Assembly (NCBI GenBank): GCA_965652575.1
Contig: CBFGWQ010000228.1
Location: 1-5,513, forward strand
Length of the DNA: 5,513 bases
Source: Arenibacter sp965652575
Lineage (GTDB): Bacteria > Bacteroidota > Bacteroidia > Flavobacteriales > Flavobacteriaceae
Reading direction: 5' to 3'
Shown here: one piece after another, positions 1 to 5,497 of the stretch
Layout of the letters: each line of letters opens with the position of its first letter
Numbering within the stretch: position 1 is the stretch's first letter
Position numbers and translations under genes: made by a program
Notes under the pieces: model-generated
What the model saw: only the letters and a program-made list of their open reading frames with translations
The model's database searches: none
What the model was told of the DNA's origin: nothing

Positions 1-1182
1 TACTGCTTTCTGCATACTTTCTACAGGGACATATTCATATTTTCCATGAAAATTATGTCCGCCTGCAAAAATATTGGGACAGGGCAGACCCATATAACTC
101 AATTGGGAGCCATCGGTGCCGCCCCTTATGGGTTTAACGATTGGTGAAATGCCCAGGCTTTCCATAGCTTCTTTGGCAATTTCGACAATATGCATTACGG
201 GTTCAATTTTTTCCCGCATATTGAAATATTGATCTTGGATATGAAGGGATGCACATTTCCCGTATTCCGCATTCAATTTTTCCGTGATATATTGTAAAAG
301 TTCTTTGCGCTGTTCAAACTTTTTTAGATCGTGATCCCTGATGATCAATTCAATTTCGGCCAGTTCAATTTCTCCCTTAATGTGGTGGACGTGAAAGAAA
401 CCTTCCCGTCCCGTAGTTTTTTGGGGAATTTCATGTCCCGGCAATTGGGAAATGAAATCGTTGGCGATCAAAATGGCATTGACCATCTTGCCTTTGGCAT
501 AACCGGGATGTACACTTTTTCCCTTGATGGTTATTTTGGCAGCTGCCGCATTAAAGTTTTCGTATTCCAATTCCCCTACTTGGCTGCCGTCCATGGTATA
601 GGCCCAATCGGCCCCAAATGCAGCAACATCAAAATGATGTGCCCCACGGCCAATTTCTTCATCCGGGGTAAATCCTACCCTGATCTTGCCATGTTTAATT
701 TCAGGGTGTTGTATTAAATACTCCATGGCCGTAACGATCTCCGTTATCCCGGCCTTATCATCTGCACCCAACAAAGTGGTGCCATCCGTTGTGATAAGGG
801 TATTGCCCTTGTATTGCAATAGGTCGTCAAAATAACTGGGCGAGAGTATAATATTTTCGGCTTTGTTCAGCACAATATCCCCACCATCATAATTTCTGAT
901 TATTTGGGGTTTGACTTCGGTGGCCGTGAAATCCGGGGAAGTATCAAAATGTGAAATAAACCCTATGGTAGGCACTTCCTTTTCCAAATTACTGGGTAAA
1001 GTGGCCATAATGTATGCTTTATCATCGATAACCACCTCCTGCATTCCTATTTGCTTAAGTTCCGCCTCCAATTTACGGGCCAGTATCCATTGCTTTTCCG
1101 TGCTGGGGGTGGAAGGGGAGTTGGGGTCGCTTTGGGTGTCTATGGCGATATAACTTATGAACCGGTCAATAATGTGTTGCAT
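1..1182 (-). CDS. pepT: Peptidase T (tripeptide aminopeptidase, M20B), C-terminus cut by window edge
   Basis: Cytosolic zinc aminopeptidase that removes the N-terminal residue from tripeptides, in the last stage of peptide breakdown. The reverse strand reads open for 394 codons from the ATG at 1182 to the window edge; family members are about 408 residues, so only some 15-20 residues are missing. Visible motifs: HFDTSPD with His78 (zinc ligand) and Asp80; GADDKAG with Asp141 (bridging ligand); PDEEIG with the catalytic and zinc glutamates 175-176; YTMDGS with Asp198; RGGTDGSQLS; and GGHNFHGKYE with His379 near the end. These match the known metal and catalytic residues of E. coli PepT within a shift of two positions. 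The whole N-terminal catalytic, central dimerisation and C-terminal catalytic order is present with no frameshift. The start is supported by the MQHIIDRF opening and a -7-like box 16 nt upstream. It is transcribed divergently from the small exported protein gene at 1458. Confidence 0.96.
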   Translation of the reverse strand, partial: MQHIIDRFISYIAIDTQSDPNSPSTPSTEKQWILARKLEAELKQIGMQEVVIDDKAYIMATLPSNLEKEVPTIGFISHFDTSPDFTATEVKPQIIRNYDGGDIVLNKAENIILSPSYFDDLLQYKGNTLITTDGTTLLGADDKAGITEIVTAMEYLIQHPEIKHGKIRVGFTPDEEIGRGAHHFDVAAFGADWAYTMDGSQVGELEYENFNAAAAKITIKGKSVHPGYAKGKMVNAILIANDFISQLPGHEIPQKTTGREGFFHVHHIKGEIELAEIELIIRDHDLKKFEQRKELLQYITEKLNAEYGKCASLHIQDQYFNMREKIEPVMHIVEIAKEAMESLGISPIVKPIRGGTDGSQLSYMGLPCPNIFAGGHNFHGKYEYVPVESMQKAV

Positions 1183-1198
1183 AATACTGGATTTTAAT

Positions 1199-1206
1199 CA
1201 AAAATA
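1199..1206 (-). promoter_or_regulatory. Putative -7 promoter element of pepT
   Basis: The reverse strand reads TATTTTTG, an exact match to the Bacteroidota -7 consensus TAnnTTTG, ending 16 nt before the pepT ATG. No TTG -33 element is visible at the usual spacing, so this rests on one box plus position, in AT-rich DNA where chance matches occur. Confidence 0.45.
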
Positions 1207-1216
1207 CAGTTTATTA

Positions 1217-1285
1217 TTTTTTATTACCCGGTTAAAGGTTAAAACCTCGCCTGAACGTAGTCGGGCAGGCTTGTAATTTTATTGC
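1217..1285 (+). repeat. Dispersed intergenic repeat, copy A
   Basis: This stretch begins with a T6 run, then GGTTAAAGGTTAAAACCT, and ends TTTTATTGC. The 31 bases at 1217-1247 align with 3107-3138 (copy B) with five mismatches, four of them transitions, and a single one-base gap. Both copies later reach TTT(T/C)ATTGC, after a middle part that is 11 bp longer here. In copy A the middle holds a small inverted repeat, GCCTG (1249-1253) with CAGGC (1266-1270). Both copies are intergenic. The orientation given is arbitrary. It may be a non-coding dispersed element, but only two copies are visible. Confidence 0.5.
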
Positions 1286-1425
1286 ATATTGGCCTATGTG
1301 TGCAGTTTCTGGAGATTAAGAGGTATAGGTCGTGAATTCAAGGTTCTGTGTAATTTTTTATTTGGTAAATGGATATATATTTAAAGATGCCCTTTGGAGA
1401 GGAGTAAGTGGTTGTATTATTAGCT

Positions 1426-1433
1426 TATATTTG
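1426..1433 (+). promoter_or_regulatory. Putative -7 element for the exported protein gene
   Basis: TATATTTG matches TAnnTTTG and lies 24 nt before the ATG at 1458. The nearest upstream TTG (1412-1414) is only 11 nt away, too close for a normal -33 box, so the assignment is tentative. The rest of the 275-bp gap (1183-1457) holds the pepT -7 box and repeat copy A; I see no RNA gene or convincing ORF in it. Confidence 0.4.
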
Positions 1434-1457
1434 TATTTAGGATAAGCACTGGAAGCG

Positions 1458-1874
1458 ATGTATAAAAAAGTTTTTTCCGCCTTGATTTTTATTGTCGGAT
1501 TTTGGATATCCGCACGGGCACAACAAGAATGCAGTCTGGCCATTGGTGCCACGGAATCGGATACCATTATACAAATATTTCAGCTTAATGAAGAGCAGGT
1601 AGACCGGCTGGAGGAGTTTAAATCGGCACTGGAAATAGAAACACGCTTATTGGATGGGGAACGAAAAAATCTATTTGAAAACCATCCGCAAAGTACTCCC
1701 GAGGATTTAACGGCATTAGGAGAAAAATATAAGGTTTTGGAGGAGAGGATGAAGCAGGTATTTAAGAAGTACGACCTTAAACTTTTGGCGCTTTTTAATG
1801 AAAGGCAATACCAAAGGTATGTAACACTTTGTCAGGAAGTGTCCAGGCAACCTCTAATGGTGGTACCGAGATAG
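1458..1874 (+). CDS. Small exported helical protein of unknown function
   Basis: A 138-residue protein not assigned to a named family. Residues 1-22 form a typical Sec signal peptide: a short lysine-containing start (MYKK), a hydrophobic core (VFSALIFIVGFW), then ISARAQQ with a likely signal peptidase I cut after ARA. The mature part is highly charged and predicted mostly helical, with heptad-like stretches around residues 45-70 and 82-120. It contains LNEEQVDRLEEF near residue 43 and LFNERQYQRY near residue 111, which loosely recall the repeated LTxxQ-type helices of the periplasmic Spy/CpxP group and similar small Bacteroidota proteins; this likeness is inference from wording, not an alignment. 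Two cysteines (Cys25 and one near residue 124) could form a disulfide after export. The gap to pyrD is 82 bp and contains a possible pyrD promoter, so co-transcription is not required. Confidence 0.8.
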   Translation: MYKKVFSALIFIVGFWISARAQQECSLAIGATESDTIIQIFQLNEEQVDRLEEFKSALEIETRLLDGERKNLFENHPQSTPEDLTALGEKYKVLEERMKQVFKKYDLKLLALFNERQYQRYVTLCQEVSRQPLMVVPR

Positions 1875-1915
1875 TTTTGTGGTAAATGTTGATAAAAAGC
1901 AAGTGTTTATAGTGG

Positions 1916-1941
1916 TTTGGTAGGTGTAGTTTGTATTTTTG
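1916..1941 (+). promoter_or_regulatory. Putative pyrD promoter
   Basis: TTTG at 1916-1919 and TATTTTTG at 1934-1941 resemble the Bacteroidota -33/-7 pair; the -7 box is a full TAnnTTTG match, ending 15 nt before the pyrD ATG. The 14-nt spacer is shorter than usual, so the -33 assignment is weak. Confidence 0.45.
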
Positions 1942-1956
1942 CGAAAAATAATCCGC

Positions 1957-3000
1957 ATGTACAAACAGCTTATCCGCCCCATCCTTTTTCAATTTGATCC
2001 AGAAAGCGTTCACCATTTTACTTTTAAAGCGATCCGTTTTTTTTCCATAATTGGATTTGGAGGTATATTCAGGAACCTATATACGGTTAACGACCCCCGT
2101 TTGGAACGTGAATTGTTCGGTTTGAAATTTAAAAATCCGGTGGGATTGGCGGCCGGATTTGACAAGGACGCCAAATTGTACAATGAACTATCCGATTTTG
2201 GGTTTGGATTTGTCGAAATAGGTACCTTGACCCCCAAACCTCAGGATGGAAATCCAAAAAAGCGTTTATTTCGACTAAAGAAAGATCAGGCCATCGTAAA
2301 TAGGATGGGATTTAATAATAAGGGGGTATTCGATGCTGTTGAAAATCTGAAAAAAAACCATAGGGTATTGATCGGGGGCAATATTGGGAAGAATAAGGTA
2401 ACTCCCAATGAACTGGCAGCAAAGGATTATTTAATATGTTTTGATGCCCTGTTCGATCATGTGGATTACTTTGTAGTAAACGTTAGCTCCCCTAATACTC
2501 CCGGGCTCAGGGAACTTCAGGATAGACAACCTTTAACGGCCCTGTTGAAGGAACTGAAAAAGGAAAATACCAAATTGTCAAAAGTAAAGGATGGGAAGGA
2601 GAGGCCCATTCTTCTGAAAATAGCGCCCGACCTAACGGATGACCAGTTACTGGATATTATCGGTATTGTCAAGGATACGGACATAGACGGGGTAATTGCG
2701 AGTAATACGACCATTGCCCGTGATAATTTGAAATCCGATATTTTGTTAAAAGAGGAAGCAGGCGGTTTAAGCGGTAGGCCACTTGCCAAAAGAAGTACGG
2801 AAGTAATCCGGTTTTTATCGGAAAAAAGCAAAAAGGCGTTTCCCATTATCGGGGTCGGTGGAATTCATTCTCCCGAGGATGCGCTGGAAAAACTGGATGC
2901 CGGTGCCGATTTGGTTCAATTGTATACAGGGTTTATCTATGAAGGCCCGTCACTTATAAAAAGAATCAATAAGGCTATTGTAAGTCGGTCCAACAGCTAG
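1957..3000 (+). CDS. pyrD: Dihydroorotate dehydrogenase (quinone), class 2
   Basis: Oxidises dihydroorotate to orotate with FMN and passes the electrons to the membrane quinone pool; fourth step of de novo UMP synthesis. The product is 347 residues (E. coli PyrD 336). The N-terminal segment, about residues 1-40 (MYKQLIRPILFQFDPESVHH), is the class 2 extension that docks on the inner membrane and forms the quinone tunnel. The barrel follows with PVGLAAGFDKD, EIGTLTPKPQ, RMGFNN, NIGKNK, then NVSSPNTPGLR where Ser178 aligns with catalytic Ser175 of E. coli. Next come KIAPD with FMN-contacting Lys221, ASNTT, GGLSGRPL, IGVGGI and the phosphate-binding YTGFIYEGP end. No key residue is missing. The ATG at 1957 gives the standard family N-terminus; an in-frame TTG at 1939 adds six residues but overlaps the -7 box. 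No other pyr genes adjoin it in the window, and a strong terminator follows. Confidence 0.97.
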   Translation: MYKQLIRPILFQFDPESVHHFTFKAIRFFSIIGFGGIFRNLYTVNDPRLERELFGLKFKNPVGLAAGFDKDAKLYNELSDFGFGFVEIGTLTPKPQDGNPKKRLFRLKKDQAIVNRMGFNNKGVFDAVENLKKNHRVLIGGNIGKNKVTPNELAAKDYLICFDALFDHVDYFVVNVSSPNTPGLRELQDRQPLTALLKELKKENTKLSKVKDGKERPILLKIAPDLTDDQLLDIIGIVKDTDIDGVIASNTTIARDNLKSDILLKEEAGGLSGRPLAKRSTEVIRFLSEKSKKAFPIIGVGGIHSPEDALEKLDAGADLVQLYTGFIYEGPSLIKRINKAIVSRSNS

Positions 3001-3033
3001 GAGGGATAGATTGCCCTAAGTTTTAAGGTATAA

Positions 3034-3067
3034 AAAATCAGGCTTTGCAAAGGAAAAGCCTGATTTT
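3034..3067. terminator. Bidirectional intrinsic terminator after pyrD
   Basis: A perfect 13-bp stem pairs 3034-3046 (AAAATCAGGCTTT) with 3055-3067, around an 8-nt loop. On the plus strand the stem ends in TTTT followed by CTTTCTT; on the minus strand it ends in a run of six T. It lies 33 nt past the pyrD stop and between convergent genes, so it can end both pyrD and leftward transcripts from the Dabb gene. Confidence 0.85.
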
Positions 3068-3106
3068 CTTTCTTGGATAAGGCCGGTTTTCTATCCCTAA
3101 AATCCT

Positions 3107-3165
3107 TTTTTTCTTATCTGGTTAGAGGTTGAAATCCTGTCTTTGCCGGCCTCTTATTTCATTGC
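3107..3165 (+). repeat. Dispersed intergenic repeat, copy B
   Basis: Partner of the element at 1217-1285. It shares the T run, the GGTTA-rAGGTT-rAAA core at 3120-3134, CCT at 3136-3138, and TTTCATTGC at 3157-3165. Its middle is 11 bp shorter than in copy A and lacks that copy's GCCTG/CAGGC pair. It lies between the pyrD terminator and the end of the Dabb gene, with no ORF across it. Confidence 0.45.
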
Positions 3166-3215
3166 TTCCGATGGTTATCAAGGTTAGTTTCCAAAAACTT
3201 TGGTAGTCCACAGTG

Positions 3216-3252
3216 GGCAGTGAGATCCGTTTTTTGCCAACTGCTTACTGCC
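3216..3252. repeat. Inverted repeat with GGCAGT arms
   Basis: GGCAGTGAG at 3216-3224 pairs with CTTACTGCC at 3244-3252, nine pairs including one G-T. The 19-nt loop contains a run of six T. On the reverse strand the segment reads as loose direct units (GGCAGTAAG, CAGTTGGC, then CACTGCCCACTG), suggesting a decayed short-unit repeat. It starts 7 nt past the Dabb stop codon, but no T tract follows the hairpin in that direction, so it is not a normal terminator. Confidence 0.4.
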
Positions 3253-3258
3253 AAGTCC

Positions 3259-3681
3259 CTAATTGGTCCAATAATCCACCACGGTAGCATCCTCCAAATA
3301 TGGGGTCAATATCGCTCCAAAGGCCTTATGGTCGGGATGCGGAAGATATATGGCCCGATCCTCTTCACTGCGGAAGGTAAGGAAAAAGCAGTGTGTAAAC
3401 CCTTTGTCCAATCCTTCGGGACTATTGTTGATTCCCCATTCGTAACCCACTATCTGTGGAATTTTGGAAGGTAGGGCACTAAAAGCGGCCTCTACTTTTT
3501 CAATGTCCTTTTTGGAGGTGTTCGCCTTAAACTTAAATAGTACTACATGACGTAATACGCTGTCCTGCTTTTTGGAATTTTCCATGTTTAAATCTTTGTT
3601 CAAATTAATTGTGTTGGTGGTGCCATAACTCATCAACAGTATGGCTCCCAATAGACCGAGGGTAGAAAAAACTGGTTTCAT
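3259..3681 (-). CDS. Dabb (stress-responsive A/B barrel) domain protein with predicted export signal
   Basis: A 140-residue protein. Residues 43-139 are a full Dabb domain, a dimeric ferredoxin-like alpha/beta barrel: RHVVLFKFK (first strand), a helix with DIEKVEAAFSALPSKIP, then YEWGINNSPEGLDKGFTHCFFLTF and YLPHPDHKAF, ending DATVVDYW. His45, His97, His115 and His118 lie in the conserved positions of the family; related domains include plant stress proteins and olivetolic acid cyclase, but most bacterial members have no known reaction. Residues 1-22 (with GLLGAILLMSYG) look like a Sec signal peptide with a weak charge at the start and no lipobox cysteine, so an exported protein is inferred. 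A second in-frame ATG at codon 33 (3583-3585) would give a 108-residue cytoplasmic form that keeps the whole domain. It converges on pyrD and diverges from the exporter gene. Confidence 0.88.
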   Translation of the reverse strand: MKPVFSTLGLLGAILLMSYGTTNTINLNKDLNMENSKKQDSVLRHVVLFKFKANTSKKDIEKVEAAFSALPSKIPQIVGYEWGINNSPEGLDKGFTHCFFLTFRSEEDRAIYLPHPDHKAFGAILTPYLEDATVVDYWTN

Positions 3682-3748
3682 GTTTAAAATTTTGTGGAAG
3701 ATATAAAAAAGTGGATTAATGATAGGATAAAGAATCTATAATAATTGC

Positions 3749-3777
3749 TTTGCATTCATGAAAGTTATATAATTTTA
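3749..3777 (+). promoter_or_regulatory. Putative promoter of the LysE-family exporter gene
   Basis: TTTG at 3749-3752 and TAATTTTA at 3770-3777 (one mismatch to TAnnTTTG) are 17 nt apart, a normal Bacteroidota -33/-7 spacing, with the ATG 18 nt past the -7 box. I could not find an equally good promoter for the divergent Dabb gene in the shared 113-bp gap. Confidence 0.5.
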
Positions 3778-3794
3778 TTCCAATTTTCGGTAAA

Positions 3795-4421
3795 ATGTAT
3801 TACGATATATTATTGGCATTTGTATTGGCTACCGCGGCTTTGGCCATTTCTCCCGGACCGGACAATATTTTTGTACTGATCCAAAGTATGGTCCATGGAA
3901 AAAAATATGGTATAGCAACTACTGCGGGACTAATGACAGGTTGTTTGGTCCATGCTACCCTACTCGCTTTTGGGGTATCGGCATTAATAAGACAGAATCC
4001 CAAGGTGTATTTCTCAATAAAGCTCTTTGGTGCCCTATATATGTTTTTTTTGGCCTTTAAAGTACTTATAAGCAGTAGTGAGCTGAATATATCCAATGGC
4101 AATACGGAAAAAAAACCTTTGATGGCCTTATATAAAAAGGGCTTTATTATGAATGTACTAAATCCAAAAGTGACCATATTTTTCTTAGCTTTCTTTCCAG
4201 GTTTTTTGTTTAGCCATTTTTTGAATATTATGATTCAATTTTATGTGCTGGCAGCTATATTCATATTGGTTTCCTCTACTATTTTTATTGCCATAGCCAT
4301 TCTTGCAGGGTCCATTTCCAAATACATCAGGGCGCATGGGCGATCGGTAAAAATCTTGAAATGGCTTCAGATTATTGTCTTCGTGGCTATTGCCGTTTAT
4401 CTGTTGCTATCCGATAAATAA
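3795..4421 (+). CDS. LysE/RhtB-family amino-acid-type exporter
   Basis: A 208-residue inner-membrane protein of the LysE translocator family, which exports amino acids or similar metabolites using the ion gradient. It has the normal family length (about 200-210). Hydrophobic segments lie near residues 3-30, 40-64, 72-93, 118-140, 147-172 and 187-205, giving the usual six-helix plan. The diagnostic motifs are SPGPDN at 19-24 after the first helix, with HGKKYGIATTAG behind it, and GFIMNVLNPK at 116-125 before the fourth helix, followed by FFLAFFPGF. The substrate cannot be told from the sequence. Thirty bp downstream on the same strand is HMG-CoA lyase, a leucine-catabolism enzyme, so export of a branched-chain amino acid or related acid is a possible but unproven role. 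The ATG at 3795 is the only start that keeps the complete first helix. Confidence 0.93.
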   Translation: MYYDILLAFVLATAALAISPGPDNIFVLIQSMVHGKKYGIATTAGLMTGCLVHATLLAFGVSALIRQNPKVYFSIKLFGALYMFFLAFKVLISSSELNISNGNTEKKPLMALYKKGFIMNVLNPKVTIFFLAFFPGFLFSHFLNIMIQFYVLAAIFILVSSTIFIAIAILAGSISKYIRAHGRSVKILKWLQIIVFVAIAVYLLLSDK

Positions 4422-4432
4422 TCTTAATTTTG
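4404..4432 (+). promoter_or_regulatory. Promoter of HMG-CoA lyase, overlapping the exporter stop codon
   Basis: TTG at 4404-4406, an 18-nt spacer and TAATTTTG at 4425-4432 form a full match to the Bacteroidota TTG/TAnnTTTG promoter. The -33 element is inside the last codons of the exporter gene and the -7 box is just past its stop. The lyase ATG lies 19 nt beyond the -7 box, leaving a leader of only about a dozen bases. Confidence 0.6.
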
Positions 4433-4451
4433 GAAAAAGCTTAAGCAGGTA

Positions 4452-5318
4452 ATGTCCGATACCATTAAAATAATAGAATGTCCGAGAGATGCCATGCAGG
4501 GCATCAAAACTTTTATTCCAACGGAAAAAAAGGTCAAGTATATTCAATCCCTTTTGAATTGCGGTTTTGATACCGTCGATTTTGGGAGTTTTGTCTCCCC
4601 CAGGGCAATTCCGCAGATGGTGGATACGGCCGAGGTACTTTCCCAACTGGATCTTTCCAAGACTACGAGCAAGTTATTGGCTATAGTCGCCAACGTTAGA
4701 GGGGCTAAGGATGCCTCCATGTATAATTCCATTGATTATTTAGGGTATCCTTTTTCCATATCGGAGAATTTTCAAATGCGGAATACCCATAAGACCATTG
4801 CCGAATCCGTTACTACTTTGGAGGAAATTTTAAGGATAGCAGGGGACTCGGGCAAGGAGGTCGTTACCTATATTTCCATGGGGTTCGGCAACCCCTATGG
4901 GGATCCCTGGAACGTAGAGGTGGTGGGGCAATGGACCGAAAAACTGGCAAGGATGGGAGTAAAGATATTATCGCTTTCGGATACTGTGGGCTCTTCGACC
5001 CCCGAAGTAATCGACTATTTATTTTCCAACCTAATTCCAAAATTCCCTGAAATAGAGTTTGGGGCCCATCTACATACGATCCCCTCCAAATGGCACGAAA
5101 AGGTAGATGCCGCCTATAAGGCCGGCTGTCGTAGATTTGACGGGGCCGTACAAGGTTTTGGCGGCTGTCCTATGGCAAAGGATGAGCTCACCGGAAATAT
5201 GCCCACGGAAAAGATGCTTTCCTACTTTACCGCTGTTAAGGCCGACACCAAGGTCAATTGGATGGCTTTTGAGGCTGCATTCAATAAGGCGTCCGACCTG
5301 TTTTCTTCCCATCATTAA
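4452..5318 (+). CDS. mvaB: Hydroxymethylglutaryl-CoA lyase
   Basis: Splits 3-hydroxy-3-methylglutaryl-CoA into acetoacetate and acetyl-CoA, the last step of leucine breakdown; a cytosolic DRE-TIM metallolyase. The product is 288 residues, slightly shorter than typical bacterial forms. The TIM barrel opens with IIECPRDAMQG, where Arg12 and Asp13 match the catalytic Arg and metal-binding Asp of the family. SFVSPRAIPQM at 46-56 follows the second strand. His206 and His208 in AHLHTIP are the metal histidines, Cys239 in FGGCPMA is the active-site loop cysteine, and Asn249 in GNMPTE is the last metal ligand. Differences from the textbook enzyme: PRDGLQNE is replaced by PRDAMQGI, the Glu before SFVSP (Glu72 in human) is Asp43 here, and HCHD reads HLHT. 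From memory these features recur in Bacteroidota homologues. The short gap behind the exporter allows read-through, but a promoter is present at the junction. Confidence 0.9.
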   Translation: MSDTIKIIECPRDAMQGIKTFIPTEKKVKYIQSLLNCGFDTVDFGSFVSPRAIPQMVDTAEVLSQLDLSKTTSKLLAIVANVRGAKDASMYNSIDYLGYPFSISENFQMRNTHKTIAESVTTLEEILRIAGDSGKEVVTYISMGFGNPYGDPWNVEVVGQWTEKLARMGVKILSLSDTVGSSTPEVIDYLFSNLIPKFPEIEFGAHLHTIPSKWHEKVDAAYKAGCRRFDGAVQGFGGCPMAKDELTGNMPTEKMLSYFTAVKADTKVNWMAFEAAFNKASDLFSSHH

Positions 5319-5379
5319 GAAGAAAAGGTAGGCCGATTACCATTTTAATGGGCTGTAATTGAATTATTTGGGTTAAGTT

Positions 5380-5393
5380 AAACCGGTCGGTTT
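5380..5393. promoter_or_regulatory. Perfect palindrome resembling a TetR-type operator
   Basis: AAACCG-GT-CGGTTT is an exact 6-2-6 inverted repeat, the size and GC-centred, AT-flanked form seen in many TetR-family operators. It lies 61 nt past the HMG-CoA lyase stop, in a 195-bp stretch (5319-5513) with no ORF I can support, and may control a gene beyond the right edge. No regulator gene is visible, so the binding protein is unknown. Confidence 0.4.
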
Positions 5394-5407
5394 GGTTCCG
5401 ATCCGGT
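5382..5407. repeat. Hairpin overlapping the operator-like palindrome
   Basis: ACCGG (5382-5386) pairs with CCGGT (5403-5407) and TCGG (5387-5390) with CCGA (5398-5401), with T5402 bulged and loop TTTGGTT. No T tract follows, so it is not an intrinsic terminator. It could be a second, imperfect operator half or an RNA structure. Confidence 0.4.
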
Positions 5408-5475
5408 AGCATGGGGTTACTGGCTTAGCAGATAATACGTCAATTATTATTAAAGGATTCTTAATCTTTATAATT

Positions 5476-5497
5476 CCCCGACGGCTCTGCCTCGGGG
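5476..5497. repeat. GC-rich hairpin near right edge, REP-like or terminator
   Basis: CCCCGA (5476-5481) pairs with TCGGGG (5492-5497), and GGC (5483-5485) with GCC (5489-5491), around the loop TCT with C5482 bulged. Only TTT then CC follow, so termination would be weak. It resembles, from memory, GC-rich palindromes scattered between flavobacterial genes. It may end HMG-CoA lyase transcripts or those of an unseen convergent gene. Confidence 0.45.

Noticed and set aside
331..717. Plus-strand open frame opposite pepT
   Set aside because: It lies entirely antisense to the intact pepT reading frame, which carries all the family motifs; the product shows no recognisable domain.
911..1153. Second plus-strand open frame opposite the pepT N-terminal region
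   Set aside because: Antisense shadow of pepT, with no promoter or domain of its own.
1183..1457. tRNA, small RNA or riboswitch in the divergent gap
   Set aside because: No cloverleaf, conserved riboswitch core or terminator-like hairpin was visible; only -7 boxes and the dispersed repeat.
1939..1956. Longer pyrD start at an in-frame TTG
   Set aside because: It would overlap the -7 promoter box, and the ATG at 1957 gives the usual MYKQLIRPILF-type family N-terminus.
2517..2846. Minus-strand open frame inside pyrD
   Set aside because: Antisense to conserved FMN-binding segments of PyrD; low-complexity product without a domain.
3220..3474. Plus-strand open frame across the Dabb gene end
   Set aside because: Mostly antisense to the Dabb domain, whose own translation is clearly family-like.
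3800..4177. Minus-strand open frame opposite the exporter
   Set aside because: Shadow of the LysE-family gene; the plus-strand frame has the PGPD and NPK motifs.
5107..5331. Alternative-frame plus-strand ORF over the end of HMG-CoA lyase
   Set aside because: Overlaps the metal-binding Cys/Asn region of the lyase in another frame; its product is proline/arginine rich with no recognised domain.
5336..5363. ATTA-CCAT / ATGG-TAAT dyad as a lyase terminator
   Set aside because: Only short AT-rich arms with a 4-nt bulge and no T tract; too weak to call.
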